Shown here piece by piece: positions 8,937 through 19,770 of a DNA stretch of 64,000 nt. Every line of letters starts with the position of its first letter. Position 1 is the stretch's first letter. A program made the translations under genes and the position numbers. Origin of the DNA: Burkholderia sp. Ax-1724. Lineage in GTDB: Bacteria; Pseudomonadota; Gammaproteobacteria; Burkholderiales; Burkholderiaceae. The stretch covers positions 124,001-188,000 of the forward strand of contig NZ_VWWL01000007.1 of assembly GCF_011752995.1 (NCBI RefSeq), read 5' to 3'. The notes under the pieces were generated by a model that made no database searches, had not been told where the DNA came from, and saw only the letters and a list, made by a program, of their open reading frames with translations.

Positions 8937-9764
8937 CTATTTGTAGTGGTGGCTCGCCGGCATCGCGGCCGATCCCGCCGATGCCGGCGAACTGGACGGG
9001 CCGGGTCCGGCGAGGGGGGCGCCCGTGGACGCCGCGGCTGTGCCGGGGGGCGGGCTTGCGCCGGCGCCCGCGCTTTCCGGACTCGCGTTCGCGGGCGGCG
9101 CCGCTTTTTCCAGGCAGTAGCCGAGCCCGCGCACGGTGATGATGCGCACGCCGCTCGGCTCGATCTTCTTGCGCAGCCGGTGCACGTAGACCTCGATCGC
9201 GTTGTTGCTGACTTCCTCGCCCCATTCGCACAGATGGTCGACGAGCTGTTCCTTCGAGACGAGCCGGCCGATTCGTTGCAGCAGCACTTCGAGCAGGCCG
9301 AGTTCGCGCGCCGACAGATCGATGACCTGCTCGTTCACATAGGCGCTCCGGCCGACCTGGTCGAACGACAGCGAGCCATGCCGCACGACCGTCGGGCCGC
9401 CGCCCGCGCCGCGCCGCGTGAGCGCCCGCACGCGTGCTTCGAGTTCGTTGAGCGCGAAGGGTTTGGCCATGTAGTCGTCGGCGCCGAGATCGAGCCCCTT
9501 GACGCGTTCGTCGACGCTGTCGGCGGCGGTCAGGATCAGCACGGGCAGGTTCGAATTGCGCGCGCGCAGGCGGCGCAGCACCTCGAGGCCGGACATGCGC
9601 GGCAGGCCCAGATCGAGGATCAATAGGTCGAACGACTGCATTGACAACGCCGTATCGGCTTCCACGCCGCTTTTGACGTGATCGACGGCATAGGCCGATT
9701 GGCGGAGTGATCGAAGCAGACCGTCCGCGAGTATGCTGTCGTCTTCGGCTATCAGAATTCGCAT
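8937..9764 (-). CDS. OmpR/TctD-family response regulator with long Ala/Pro/Ser-rich C-terminal tail
   Basis: MRILIAEDDSILADGLLRSL...LLILDLGLPRMSG...ILTAADSVDERVKGLDLGADDYMAKPF; winged helix ends RGLGYCLEKA. Start at 9764. Confidence 0.93.
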   Translation of the reverse strand: MRILIAEDDSILADGLLRSLRQSAYAVDHVKSGVEADTALSMQSFDLLILDLGLPRMSGLEVLRRLRARNSNLPVLILTAADSVDERVKGLDLGADDYMAKPFALNELEARVRALTRRGAGGGPTVVRHGSLSFDQVGRSAYVNEQVIDLSARELGLLEVLLQRIGRLVSKEQLVDHLCEWGEEVSNNAIEVYVHRLRKKIEPSGVRIITVRGLGYCLEKAAPPANASPESAGAGASPPPGTAAASTGAPLAGPGPSSSPASAGSAAMPASHHYK

Positions 9765-9900
9765 GATGCGCCAGCCTGGCTTTGCCGGCACCGTGGGGGA
9801 CGCCCCGGCGCGCAGCGGTCTCCGAACATCATTGTGGGTAGTTGAGGTAGTGCGACAGTAAAAATGCGCGTTCGCATGACAATCGCGCTTGCCAAAACTA

Positions 9901-9916
9901 CTGTTTTTTTATACAG
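9901..9916 (+). promoter_or_regulatory. LexA/SOS box upstream of recA
   Basis: CTGTTTTTTTATACAG matches CTGT-N8-ACAG. Confidence 0.85.
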
Positions 9917-10028
9917 TGGCTGCGTTTCGTGTGCCGTTCTCAGGACCGTGCCGAATTTGTATCGAATCCGGCTGGAACCTGGGCGCACACCTGCCTCAGA
10001 CGCCGTTCATCATAGCAAAGGACGATTC

Positions 10029-11086
<1,058 letters not shown>

Positions 11087-11105
<19 letters not shown>

Positions 11106-11128
11106 GCCGCGGACGAAGAAGAGTAAGC
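11087..11128 (+). repeat. Perfect 21-bp tandem direct repeat spanning the recA stop codon
   Basis: cgcggacgaagaagagtaagc at 11087-11107 and again at 11108-11128. Confidence 0.95.
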
Positions 11129-11133
11129 ATCAG

Positions 11134-11913
11134 GTGATACGCAAAGGCCGGCCGCTGTCCGGTTCAGGTTCCAGCTCCGACTCCGGGCGTTACCCGGACG
11201 GCCCGCGCGATGCAGCGGAGGGATCGCCCGAGCAGGGCGATCCCTCCGATCCGTTCGAATCCTTCGACGCCCACGATCACGCTGCGGGTCGCGGCCCGCA
11301 GCGTACTCGGTCTCGAGTTTCCTCTGCGGCGTCCAGCCCCGATTTCTCCGGGCCGGATTCCCAACCCCTCTCCGAAGACACCTACACCCGCTCACGCCGC
11401 CAACCCGGTGAAGCGAAGCCGGGGCAGTCCGACGAAGACGGCAGCAGAAAATCCCAACGCCCGGCCCGTTCGCTGAAAGCGCGTGCGCTCGGCTATCTGT
11501 CGCGCCGCGAATATAGCCGCGCCGAACTTGCGCGCAAGCTGAAACCCTACGTCGAGGAAACCGATTCGCTCGACACGGTGCTCGACTCGCTCGAAGCCGA
11601 GAATTGGCTATCCGACTCGCGTTTCGCGGAAAGCCTGATTCACCGGCGCTCGTCCCGACTGGGCACGAGCCGCATCCTCGGCGAACTGAAGCAGCATGCG
11701 CTCAATCCCGCGCTTGTCGAAGAGGCGACCGCGCAACTGCGCGACACCGAACTCGCCCGTGCACGGGCCGTCTGGAGCAAGAAATTCGGCGAACTGCCGG
11801 GTACACCGGCCGAGCGCGCGAAGCAGGCGCGCTTTCTCGCCTCGCGCGGCTTTTCCGGCGCGACGATCGGCAAGATCCTCAAAGGCATCGACGAGATGTG
11901 GGACGGCGACTAG
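11134..11913 (+). CDS. recX: Regulatory protein RecX
   Basis: Directly downstream of recA; RALGYLSRREYSRAELARKLKPYVEE...LDSLEAENWLSDSRFAESLIHRR. Exact N-terminus uncertain. Confidence 0.9.
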   Translation: MIRKGRPLSGSGSSSDSGRYPDGPRDAAEGSPEQGDPSDPFESFDAHDHAAGRGPQRTRSRVSSAASSPDFSGPDSQPLSEDTYTRSRRQPGEAKPGQSDEDGSRKSQRPARSLKARALGYLSRREYSRAELARKLKPYVEETDSLDTVLDSLEAENWLSDSRFAESLIHRRSSRLGTSRILGELKQHALNPALVEEATAQLRDTELARARAVWSKKFGELPGTPAERAKQARFLASRGFSGATIGKILKGIDEMWDGD

Positions 11914-12084
11914 CCGCACAGCGAGCGGAAAACCAGGAAGCGCCACGCGGGCGGCACGCCAAAAAGACAGGCGGGGCAGCGTTTTCCGCGCTACAGCCCA
12001 GCGGGCGGGGACGCAATCGGGACTGTCCCAAATACCCGTTATGCTAAAATCCGTAGGTTTTCCAATCCGGCCTTTCCTTCCCGC

Positions 12085-12822
12085 ATGTCGCTCTCCCCGC
12101 CAGTGTCCCGTCAGTTGCGTCATCGTCGCGCAATCAGAGCGGAAGCTTACGAGCGAGCAGATGGCCTGTGGGACGTGGAAGCGTGCCTGACCGACAAAAA
12201 GCCGCGCGATGTGCAGCTTGCGTCGGGTGTCCGGCCCAATGGTCAGCCGATCCATGAGCTCTGGCTTCGCATCACGATCGATCGCAAGCTCAACGTCGTC
12301 GACGCCGAAGCGTCGTCCGACTGGGTGCCCTATCCGAGCTCGTGCCAGGCCAGCAATTCCGCCTATCGCGCCCTCATCGGGCTCAATCTGCTCCACAACT
12401 TCCGTCGCGATGCTGCCCGTTTGCTGGCCGGCACGGCTGGCTGCACGCATCTCACCGAGTTGTGCGCGGTCTTGCCGACCGCCGCGATTCAGGCGTTTGC
12501 CGGCGACGTGTGGAACACCGCTGACAGCGCATCGGGCGCGAACACGGGTTCAGGAGACGAATCGCCTGATAGCACGGGCGAGCATTCCAACGACAAACCG
12601 CCATTCCAGCTGGGACGCTGCCACGCGCTGCGTTTCGACGGCGAAGCGGTGCAACGGTTTTATCCGCGCTGGTATGGCCACGCGCCGCGCCCGGAGCAGC
12701 GCGCGGCCTCGTCAGGCGATGCGGCGGGCCGCGAGGCACAACGCGGCAGCGCGTCCGGCATGAACGGCGGCAGCGGAAACGAAGTTCAATCCAACTCTCA
12801 GACTGAAGGGAATCACGCATGA
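12085..12822 (+). CDS. DUF2889 domain-containing protein
   Basis: [32 protein letters not shown]...[18 protein letters not shown] overlap with sucC. Confidence 0.8.
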   Translation: MSLSPPVSRQLRHRRAIRAEAYERADGLWDVEACLTDKKPRDVQLASGVRPNGQPIHELWLRITIDRKLNVVDAEASSDWVPYPSSCQASNSAYRALIGLNLLHNFRRDAARLLAGTAGCTHLTELCAVLPTAAIQAFAGDVWNTADSASGANTGSGDESPDSTGEHSNDKPPFQLGRCHALRFDGEAVQRFYPRWYGHAPRPEQRAASSGDAAGREAQRGSASGMNGGSGNEVQSNSQTEGNHA

Positions 12823-13988
12823 AGATTCACGAGTACCAGGGTAAGGAAATCCTGCGGAAATTCGGCGTCGCGGTACCGCGCGGCAAGCCGGTCTTCTCGG
12901 TGGATGATGCGGTCAAGGCCGCGCAGGAGCTGGGCGGCCCGGTGTGGGTCGTCAAGGCTCAGATCCACGCGGGTGGCCGTGGCAAGGGCGGCGGCGTGAA
13001 GGTCGCCAAGTCGCTGGAACAGGTTCGCGAGTATTCGGAACAGATCCTCGGCATGCAGCTCGTCACGCACCAGACCGGCCCGGAAGGCCAGAAGGTGAAC
13101 CGCCTGCTGATCGAAGAAGGCGCTGACATCAAGAAGGAACTGTATGTCGGTCTCGTGATCGATCGCGTTTCGCAGAAGATCGTCGTGATGGCATCGAGCG
13201 AAGGCGGCATGGACGTCGAAGAAGTCGCGGAAAAGACGCCCGAGCTGATCCACAAGGTTGCCGTCGATCCGTCGACCGGCCTGAAGGATGCGGAAGCCGA
13301 CGACCTCGCGAAGAAGATCGGCGTGCCCGACGCTTCGATCCCGCAAGCTCGCGCGATCCTGCAAGGCCTGTACAAGGCATTCTGGGAAACCGATGCATCG
13401 CTCGCCGAAATCAACCCGCTGATCCTGACCGGCGACGGCAAGGTCATCGCACTCGACGCGAAGTTCAACTTCGACTCGAACGCGCTGTTCCGTCACCCGG
13501 AAATCGTCGCTTACCGCGATCTGGACGAAGAAGATCCGGCTGAAATCGAAGCGTCGAAGTTCGACCTCGCATACATCTCGCTCGACGGCAACATCGGCTG
13601 CCTCGTGAACGGCGCTGGCCTCGCCATGGCAACGATGGACACCATCAAGCTGTTCGGCGGCGAACCGGCGAACTTCCTCGACGTCGGCGGTGGCGCGACG
13701 ACCGAGAAGGTCACCGAAGCGTTCAAGATCATGCTGAAGAACCCGAACCTGACCGCGATTCTGGTCAACATCTTCGGCGGCATCATGCGCTGCGACGTGA
13801 TCGCGGAAGGCGTGATCGCGGCGTCGAAGGCCGTGTCGCTGAAGGTGCCGCTCGTGGTCCGCATGAAGGGCACGAACGAAGACCTGGGCAAGAAGATGCT
13901 CGCCGAATCCGGTCTGCCGATCATCTCGGCCGACAGCATGGAAGAGGCGGCTCAGAAGGTCGTCGCGGCTGCTGCGGGCAAGGCGTAA
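12819..13988 (+). CDS. sucC: Succinate--CoA ligase (ADP-forming) subunit beta
   Basis: [17 protein letters not shown]...[22 protein letters not shown]; followed by sucD. Confidence 0.97.
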   Translation: MKIHEYQGKEILRKFGVAVPRGKPVFSVDDAVKAAQELGGPVWVVKAQIHAGGRGKGGGVKVAKSLEQVREYSEQILGMQLVTHQTGPEGQKVNRLLIEEGADIKKELYVGLVIDRVSQKIVVMASSEGGMDVEEVAEKTPELIHKVAVDPSTGLKDAEADDLAKKIGVPDASIPQARAILQGLYKAFWETDASLAEINPLILTGDGKVIALDAKFNFDSNALFRHPEIVAYRDLDEEDPAEIEASKFDLAYISLDGNIGCLVNGAGLAMATMDTIKLFGGEPANFLDVGGGATTEKVTEAFKIMLKNPNLTAILVNIFGGIMRCDVIAEGVIAASKAVSLKVPLVVRMKGTNEDLGKKMLAESGLPIISADSMEEAAQKVVAAAAGKA

Positions 13989-14099
13989 GCCGGCCACAGC
14001 GCATACCAGACTACGAATGGCGGCGCGCGAGCGACGCGGGCGGGCTTCACGACGCCTTGCGGCGCCACGGCGCGACGCCAAACGAACAGAGGTTAATAC

Positions 14100-14981
14100 A
14101 TGTCGATTCTGATCAACAAAGACACCAAGGTCATCACGCAGGGCATCACCGGCAAGACCGGTCAGTTCCACACGCGTGCTTGCCGTGAGTATGCAAACGG
14201 CCGCGAAGCGTATGTCGCGGGCGTGAACCCGAAGCGCGCCGGCGAAGACTTCGAAGGCATTCCCATCTACGCGAGCGTCGCCGAAGCCAAGGCCGAAACG
14301 GGCGCGACCGTGTCGGTGATCTACGTGCCGCCGGCAGGTGCTGCCGCGGCGATCTGGGAAGCGGTCGAAGCCGACCTCGACCTCGCAATCTGCATTACGG
14401 AAGGCATTCCTGTCCGTGACATGATCGAGCTCAAGGCCCGCATGCGCGCGGAAAACCGCAAGACGCTGCTGCTCGGACCGAACTGCCCGGGCACGATCAC
14501 GCCGGACGAACTGAAGATCGGCATCATGCCGGGTCACATCCACCGCAAGGGCCGCATCGGCGTCGTGTCGCGTTCGGGCACGCTGACGTACGAAGCAGTC
14601 GGCCAGCTGACCGCGATCGGCCTCGGCCAGTCGTCGGCAGTCGGTATCGGCGGCGACCCGATCAACGGTCTGAAGCACATCGACGTCATGAAGATGTTCA
14701 ACGACGATCCGGATACGGACGCCGTCATCATGATCGGCGAAATCGGCGGTCCGGACGAGGCGAACGCCGCGCACTGGATCAAGGACAACATGAAGAAGCC
14801 GGTGGTCGGCTTCATCGCCGGCGTCACGGCGCCTCCGGGCAAGCGCATGGGCCACGCCGGCGCGCTGATCTCGGGCGGTGCGGACACCGCCGAAGCGAAG
14901 CTGGAAATCATGGACGCTTGCGGTATCAAGGTCACGAAGAACCCGTCGGAAATGGCGCGTCTTCTGAAGGCGATGCTGTAA
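14100..14981 (+). CDS. sucD: Succinate--CoA ligase subunit alpha
   Basis: [25 protein letters not shown]...[10 protein letters not shown]...[10 protein letters not shown]. Confidence 0.97.
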   Translation: MSILINKDTKVITQGITGKTGQFHTRACREYANGREAYVAGVNPKRAGEDFEGIPIYASVAEAKAETGATVSVIYVPPAGAAAAIWEAVEADLDLAICITEGIPVRDMIELKARMRAENRKTLLLGPNCPGTITPDELKIGIMPGHIHRKGRIGVVSRSGTLTYEAVGQLTAIGLGQSSAVGIGGDPINGLKHIDVMKMFNDDPDTDAVIMIGEIGGPDEANAAHWIKDNMKKPVVGFIAGVTAPPGKRMGHAGALISGGADTAEAKLEIMDACGIKVTKNPSEMARLLKAML

Positions 14982-15056
14982 ATCGAAGAAATGTGCGTGC
15001 CGTCGCGGCACGCCTTTGATACGCTTACGAGGTCCTTTCGTGAGCGGGCGGTCCCG

Positions 15057-15092
15057 AAAAGCGGGGGAGTGCAGACTCCTCCGCTTTTTTTT
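15057..15092 (+). terminator. Rho-independent terminator downstream of sucD
   Basis: GCGGGGGAGT-gcag-ACTCCTCCGC (one G-T pair) followed by TTTTTTTT. Confidence 0.85.
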
Positions 15093-15149
15093 GTCCGCGC
15101 GCATGCCGAGTTTCCGTCCGCTAGGCGGTTTTTTCCTATCCGGTCTCTC

Positions 15150-15854
15150 ATGCTCGAATTCTTCTCGACGCTCAACTGGGGCGCGGTTTTCCAGATCATC
15201 GTCATCGACATTCTGCTCGGCGGCGACAACGCGGTCGTGATCGCGCTGGCCTGCCGCAATCTGCCGCCGTCGCAGCGCGTGCGCGGCGTGCTGTGGGGGA
15301 CCGCCGGCGCGATCGTGCTGCGCGTCGTGCTGATCGCGTTCGCGGTCGTGCTGCTCGACGTGCCGCTGCTGAAGTTCGCGGGCGGTCTGCTGCTGCTGTG
15401 GATCGGCGTGCGTCTGCTCGTGCCCGCGCACGATGTGCATGAGAACGTCAAGCCTGCCGACAAGCTAATCTCGGCGATCAAAACCATCGTCGTCGCGGAC
15501 GCGGTGATGAGCCTCGACAACGTGATCGCCATCGCGGGTGCGGCCGAGTCGGCCGCGCACGAGCATCGTCTTGCGCTCGTGATTTTCGGCCTCGTGGTGA
15601 GCATTCCGCTGATCGTGTGGGGCAGTCAGCTGATTCTCAAGCTGCTCGACCGCTTTCCGTTCATCGTGCTGTTCGGCGCGGCATTGCTCGGCTGGATCGC
15701 GGGCGGCCTGATGGTCAACGACCCGGCCGGCGACCGCTGGCCGATCCTCGACACGCCCGCCGCCGAATACGGGACGAGCGTCGCGGGGGCGCTGTTCGTC
15801 GTGATCGTCGGGTCTCTGCTGAAGCGCCGCAACGCGAGGCGCGCCGCGCTTTGA
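15150..15854 (+). CDS. TerC family membrane protein (YjbE-type)
   Basis: [39 protein letters not shown]...[17 protein letters not shown]. Start at 15150. Confidence 0.9.
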   Translation: MLEFFSTLNWGAVFQIIVIDILLGGDNAVVIALACRNLPPSQRVRGVLWGTAGAIVLRVVLIAFAVVLLDVPLLKFAGGLLLLWIGVRLLVPAHDVHENVKPADKLISAIKTIVVADAVMSLDNVIAIAGAAESAAHEHRLALVIFGLVVSIPLIVWGSQLILKLLDRFPFIVLFGAALLGWIAGGLMVNDPAGDRWPILDTPAAEYGTSVAGALFVVIVGSLLKRRNARRAAL

Positions 15855-15981
15855 CGGGGGCGCCGGGCGAGGAGATGCGCCGGGCGGGTTCGAGTGTGCC
15901 GGGCGGCTAACACGTCGGCACGTCGGCGCAACATTAGCCATCTGGCTGACTGTGAACCGCGCGCCTGGCTCGCTACGATTG

Positions 15982-16017
15982 AAACGCCTGTTCCCGATTC
16001 GCGGGCAGGCGTTTTTC
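15982..16017 (+). terminator. Rho-independent terminator between terC-family gene and pilin gene
   Basis: AAACGCCTG (15982-15990) / CAGGCGTTT (16006-16014) stem followed by T tract. Confidence 0.75.
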
Positions 16018-16035
16018 GTATCAGGAGGTCTGCCA

Positions 16036-16643
16036 ATGATCTTTACCTTGCCGTATCCCCCTTATTCCCAAGCCCAGGCCGCGCGTTCCTCGTGCCTCTC
16101 CCGCTGCGTGCGCTGGCGCCCGAACTGGCCCGCGCGGCTCGCGCGCATCCGCGATCGCTGGGGCGTCGGCTTCACGCTGATCGAGCTGATGATCGTGCTC
16201 GCGATCGTCGGCGTGATCGCGGCCTATGCGATTCCCGCGTATCAGGACTATCTGGCGCGCAGCCGGGTCGGCGAGGGCTTGTCGCTCGCGTCCTCGGCGC
16301 GGCTCGCGGTGGCCGAAAACGCCGCGAGCGGCAATGCGTTCAGCGGCGGTTATGCGTCGCCGCCCGCCACGCGCAATGTCGAGTCCATTCAGATCGACGA
16401 CGACACCGGCCAGATCACGATCGCGTTCACGACGCGCGTCGCGCCGGCCGGTTCGAACACGCTGACGCACCGACCGCGCGCGTCGCCTTGAACAAGGACG
16501 CGGTGCAGAGCGGTGCGCTCACATGGGAGTGTTTTGCGGGCGGCAAGGCGGCGTCGTCGTTGCCGGCACCGGGCGCGGGACCCGCGCCGGTCGACGCGCC
16601 GACGCTCGCGGCGAATCTGGCGCCGCCGGAATGCCGCTCCTGA
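16036..16643 (+). pseudogene. Type IV pilin (PilA/PilE-like), apparently frameshifted near 16456-16478
   Basis: RBS aggagg and ATG at 16036; [37 protein letters not shown] in one frame ends ...[12 protein letters not shown]. The expected disulfide-region C-terminus ([26 protein letters not shown]...PPECRS*) is in another frame. One missing base would join them. Confidence 0.75.
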
Positions 16644-16778
16644 GCGGTCGGCTGACTCCGCGCCGCAACAGGGACGCCACGTAAAACGCTGATTTTTGGG
16701 CTATTTCGGCCGGGCCGGCGCACAGCGCAAGGAATTTTTTGTATAGTGCGCCGGTTGCCGACGCCCACCGTTGATTCG

Positions 16779-18563
16779 ATGCCCACCCCTTTCGCGCGTT
16801 ACCTGTCTCTCGTCCTATTGGCTCTCGCGTTGGTGCTGCCTTATGCGGTTTCCAACCATACGTATCCGATCCCGACCTTCTACGCCGAATTCACCGCGTT
16901 CGCGCTGTATCTGCTGATGGGCGCCGCGGTCGTGCTGCTCGTCGCGAGCGCAAGGCCGCGCGTGACGTTCGCGTCGCCGGCGGTCGCGCTGGTGCCGCTG
17001 CTGTTCGGTCTCGTGCTGGTCGTGCAGACGTTCGTGCTGCCGGTCGCACAGCCGTCGATGAACTGGCTCGGCGCCGGCTTCCTGCTCGCCGCGTTCATGG
17101 CCGTGCATGCGGGCTACGGCTTCGCGCGCGCGAAGCTCGATGAAACCGCGTTGCGCTGGGCGGCCGGGGCGTTGATCGCGGGCGGCCTGTTTGCGGTGTT
17201 CAGCCAGGTGATCCAGCTGTTCCATCTCGAGACGCGCGTGGCGCCGCTCGTGGTCGCCTATAACGTGACCGTCGAGCGCCGGCCGTTCGGCAACATGGCG
17301 CAGGCGAACCACCTCGCCACCTATATCTCGTTCGCGATGGCGGGCGCGCTGTATCTCGTGCAGACGCGGCGCATCGCCGTGCCGGTCTGGTTGCTCGTGT
17401 CGACGATTTTCTCGGCCGGACTCGCGCTGACCGTCTCGCGCGGTCCGTGGCTGCAAATGGGCGTGATCGTCGTTGCCGGTTTCTGGATGGCGTTCGCGCA
17501 GATGCGCAACGAGCCGCGCCTGCGCCGCGGCAACCGCGAGTGGCTGATTCCGATCGTGCTCGCGGTGCTGTTCTTCGTGGTCAATGCGCTGATCCGCTGG
17601 GCCAACGTGCGCTATCACCTCGAACTCGGGCAGTCGGCGGCCGAGCGCTTCCAGGACGCCGGCCAGATCGCGCCGCGCCTCGCGCTATGGAAATACGGCT
17701 GGACGATGTTCAAGGCGCATCCGCTGCTCGGCGTCGGCTGGGGCGAATTCCCGAACTACCAGTTCGAACTCGTGAAGACGTTGGGCGGCGTCGAAATCGC
17801 CAACAACTCGCACGACATCTTTATCGATCTGCTCGCGAAGACCGGCTTGATCGGTCTCGCGATCGTGCTGCTCGGTCTCGTCGCGTGGCTCGCGCGCGTC
17901 GTGCGCGCGCCGCAGAGCGCGGCGCGCGTGTTCGGCGTTGCGCTGATCGGCGTGCTGACGATGCACGCGCTCGTCGAATATCCGCAGCAATACATGTTCT
18001 TCCTGCTGCCCGCCATGTTCGTATTCGGCCTGCTCGAAACGCGGCCGCTACGCATCGTTCCCGAGCGCGTGTCGCTGGGCGTGTTTGCGGTGGTCGTGTT
18101 CGGCGGGCTGGCTTCGCTGTATCCGGTCTATCGCGACTATGCGCGCGCCGAGGTGCTGTATTACGGCGCGCGTCCGGCCGAGCAGTACGGCGCCGATCCG
18201 TCGTTCCTGTTCGGCTCGTGGGGCGAATACGGCCTCGCGACATTGCAGCCGATGAATTCCGCGAACCTGCAACACAAGCTCGAGATGCACCGGCGGGCGA
18301 TCGCGCTGCTGCCGGGCGAAACGGTGCTGCGTCGTTACGCGGTATTGCAGGCCTTGAGCGGCGATACCGCGGCGGCGCTCGACACGGTCGAACGCCTGAG
18401 AATTTTTGCCGAGGAGCTGAAGGACTGGCCGGCGCAGTTGGGCTATCTGTACGAACTGGTCGACGAGCAGAAGTCGCTCGCCGGTTTCCGGGAAGAACTG
18501 GTCAAGCGCTACGGCAAGCCGTCGGCCGACGCGGCGCAGGATGACGACGATAGCGACGATTGA
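16779..18563 (+). CDS. pglL: PglL-type protein O-oligosaccharyltransferase (Wzy/O-antigen ligase superfamily)
   Basis: Multi-TM protein with FGNMAQANHLATYISF and LLGVGWGEFPNYQFEL...NNSHDIFIDLLAKTGLIGL (Wzy_C-like), soluble C-terminal domain, adjacent to a pilin gene. ATG at 16779 preferred over GTG at 16746. Confidence 0.82.
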   Translation: MPTPFARYLSLVLLALALVLPYAVSNHTYPIPTFYAEFTAFALYLLMGAAVVLLVASARPRVTFASPAVALVPLLFGLVLVVQTFVLPVAQPSMNWLGAGFLLAAFMAVHAGYGFARAKLDETALRWAAGALIAGGLFAVFSQVIQLFHLETRVAPLVVAYNVTVERRPFGNMAQANHLATYISFAMAGALYLVQTRRIAVPVWLLVSTIFSAGLALTVSRGPWLQMGVIVVAGFWMAFAQMRNEPRLRRGNREWLIPIVLAVLFFVVNALIRWANVRYHLELGQSAAERFQDAGQIAPRLALWKYGWTMFKAHPLLGVGWGEFPNYQFELVKTLGGVEIANNSHDIFIDLLAKTGLIGLAIVLLGLVAWLARVVRAPQSAARVFGVALIGVLTMHALVEYPQQYMFFLLPAMFVFGLLETRPLRIVPERVSLGVFAVVVFGGLASLYPVYRDYARAEVLYYGARPAEQYGADPSFLFGSWGEYGLATLQPMNSANLQHKLEMHRRAIALLPGETVLRRYAVLQALSGDTAAALDTVERLRIFAEELKDWPAQLGYLYELVDEQKSLAGFREELVKRYGKPSADAAQDDDDSDD

Positions 18564-18649
18564 CGGCGGCGCACGGTCTGTATCGGCCTTTTTTGCAGAG
18601 GGCTCCTCGCATCGCTCGTTCGGTTAAGGTTAGGGTTAAGGGCGTTCAT

Positions 18650-18687
18650 GGAAGCTTGCGCGATTCGCTTCATGCGCGAAAGCTTCC
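18650..18687. terminator. Stem-loop between convergent pglL and MazG-like genes
   Basis: GGAAGCTTGCGCG (18650-18662) pairs with CGCGAAAGCTTCC (18675-18687) with one mismatch; no T tract. Confidence 0.45.
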
Positions 18688-18692
18688 GCCCG

Positions 18693-19043
18693 TCAGAGCT
18701 CCGAATATTTCGTGGACCTGCCTTTCGCCTTGTCGGCGGGATAGCGCTCTTCGTTCAGTTCGAGCTTTTCCGCCGCCGCTTCGACGAGATCGAAGCCGGC
18801 GGCATCGGCAACCAGCAGCAGGTACATGAGCACGTCGGCGCATTCGTGCCGCAGGTTCTTCATTTGCGTCGGATCGCGGAGCAATGCTTCGATGTCCGCA
18901 TCGGTCTTCCACTGGATCGTTTCCAGCAACTCGCCGGCCTCGATGCTCGTGGAGACGATCAGGTTGCGCAGCGTGTGAAACTGCTGCCAGTCGCGAGCGT
19001 CGCGGAAGGCCAGTAATTGCTCGCGCAGTTTGTCGATGGTCAT
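18693..19043 (-). CDS. MazG-like / RS21-C6-type nucleotide pyrophosphohydrolase
   Basis: MTIDKLREQLLAFRDARDWQQFHTLRNLIVSTSIEAGELLETIQW...ECADVLMYLLLVADAAG; EAxEL and ExxD motifs. Confidence 0.88.
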   Translation of the reverse strand: MTIDKLREQLLAFRDARDWQQFHTLRNLIVSTSIEAGELLETIQWKTDADIEALLRDPTQMKNLRHECADVLMYLLLVADAAGFDLVEAAAEKLELNEERYPADKAKGRSTKYSEL

Positions 19044-19101
19044 GTCCTTATCCTGGTGGTCGCCGGGCGCGGTGTCGGATCGAGCCCGATGAAATACGCG
19101 C

Positions 19102-19581
19102 TCAATCCTGCGCGACCCAATCCCCCGATTTGCCGCCATGCTTTTCCATCACCCTCACATCCGTGATGGTCATGCCGCGATCGACGGCCTTGCACATGTC
19201 GTACACGGTCAGAAGCCCGACCTGCACGGCCGTCAGCGCTTCCATCTCGACGCCCGTTCGTCCGAGCGTTTCCGCCTGAACCGTGCAATGCACGCCAGGC
19301 AGCGTTTCGTCGAGTTCGAAGTCGGCTTTCACGCGAGTCAGCGCGAGCGGATGGCATAGCGGAATCAGATCGGCGGTGCGCTTCGAGCCCTGGATCGCCG
19401 CGATGCGCGCAATGCCGATTACATCGCCCTTCCTGGCGTTGCCGTCGCGGATCAGCGCGAACGTTTCCGGCAGCATGCGGATCGAACCCCGCGCGATCGC
19501 GATGCGCTTCGTTTCCTGCTTGCCGCCGACGTCCACCATATGCGCCTCGCCGGCCGCATTGAAATGAGTGAGTTCAGGCAT
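19102..19581 (-). CDS. moaC: Cyclic pyranopterin monophosphate synthase MoaC
   Basis: [32 protein letters not shown]...[11 protein letters not shown]...[28 protein letters not shown]. Confidence 0.96.
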   Translation of the reverse strand: MPELTHFNAAGEAHMVDVGGKQETKRIAIARGSIRMLPETFALIRDGNARKGDVIGIARIAAIQGSKRTADLIPLCHPLALTRVKADFELDETLPGVHCTVQAETLGRTGVEMEALTAVQVGLLTVYDMCKAVDRGMTITDVRVMEKHGGKSGDWVAQD

Positions 19582-19770
19582 GGTTGGCTCCTTCAGAGGG
19601 CGCCTATCATAGCAGTGCGCCCGTTGCGCGGCGCGGCGACCGGATCGCCCCTGAAGCGCCGCCACGACTGATTACAATTGCGCTGAGTGCTGCCCCGCGC
19701 CGTCCTCATGTCCGCTATCTTAGTCTGGGCCGCGCGCGTCGCTTTTCGACTTCGTCAGACCGGCTCCTCG

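Noticed and set aside
7500-9626. 708-aa plus-strand ORF opposite histidine kinase and response regulator
   Set aside because: Antisense shadow ORF of confidently assigned two-component genes.
12813-15440. 875-aa minus-strand ORF opposite sucC/sucD
   Set aside because: Arg/Asp/His-rich antisense translation of well-supported sucCD; typical of GC-rich codon bias, no recognisable domain.
15901-16035. Sigma-54 (-24/-12) promoter for the pilin gene
   Set aside because: Candidate GG/GC pairs had wrong spacing; no convincing match to TGGCAC-N5-TTGC.
18622-18642. Telomere-like GGTTAAGGTTAGGGTTAAGGG
   Set aside because: Only about three degenerate units in an ordinary convergent intergenic region; most likely chance.
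18693-19043. MazG-like gene as part of a toxin-antitoxin or defence system
   Set aside because: It is a stand-alone housekeeping-type pyrophosphohydrolase between core genes, with no partner toxin.
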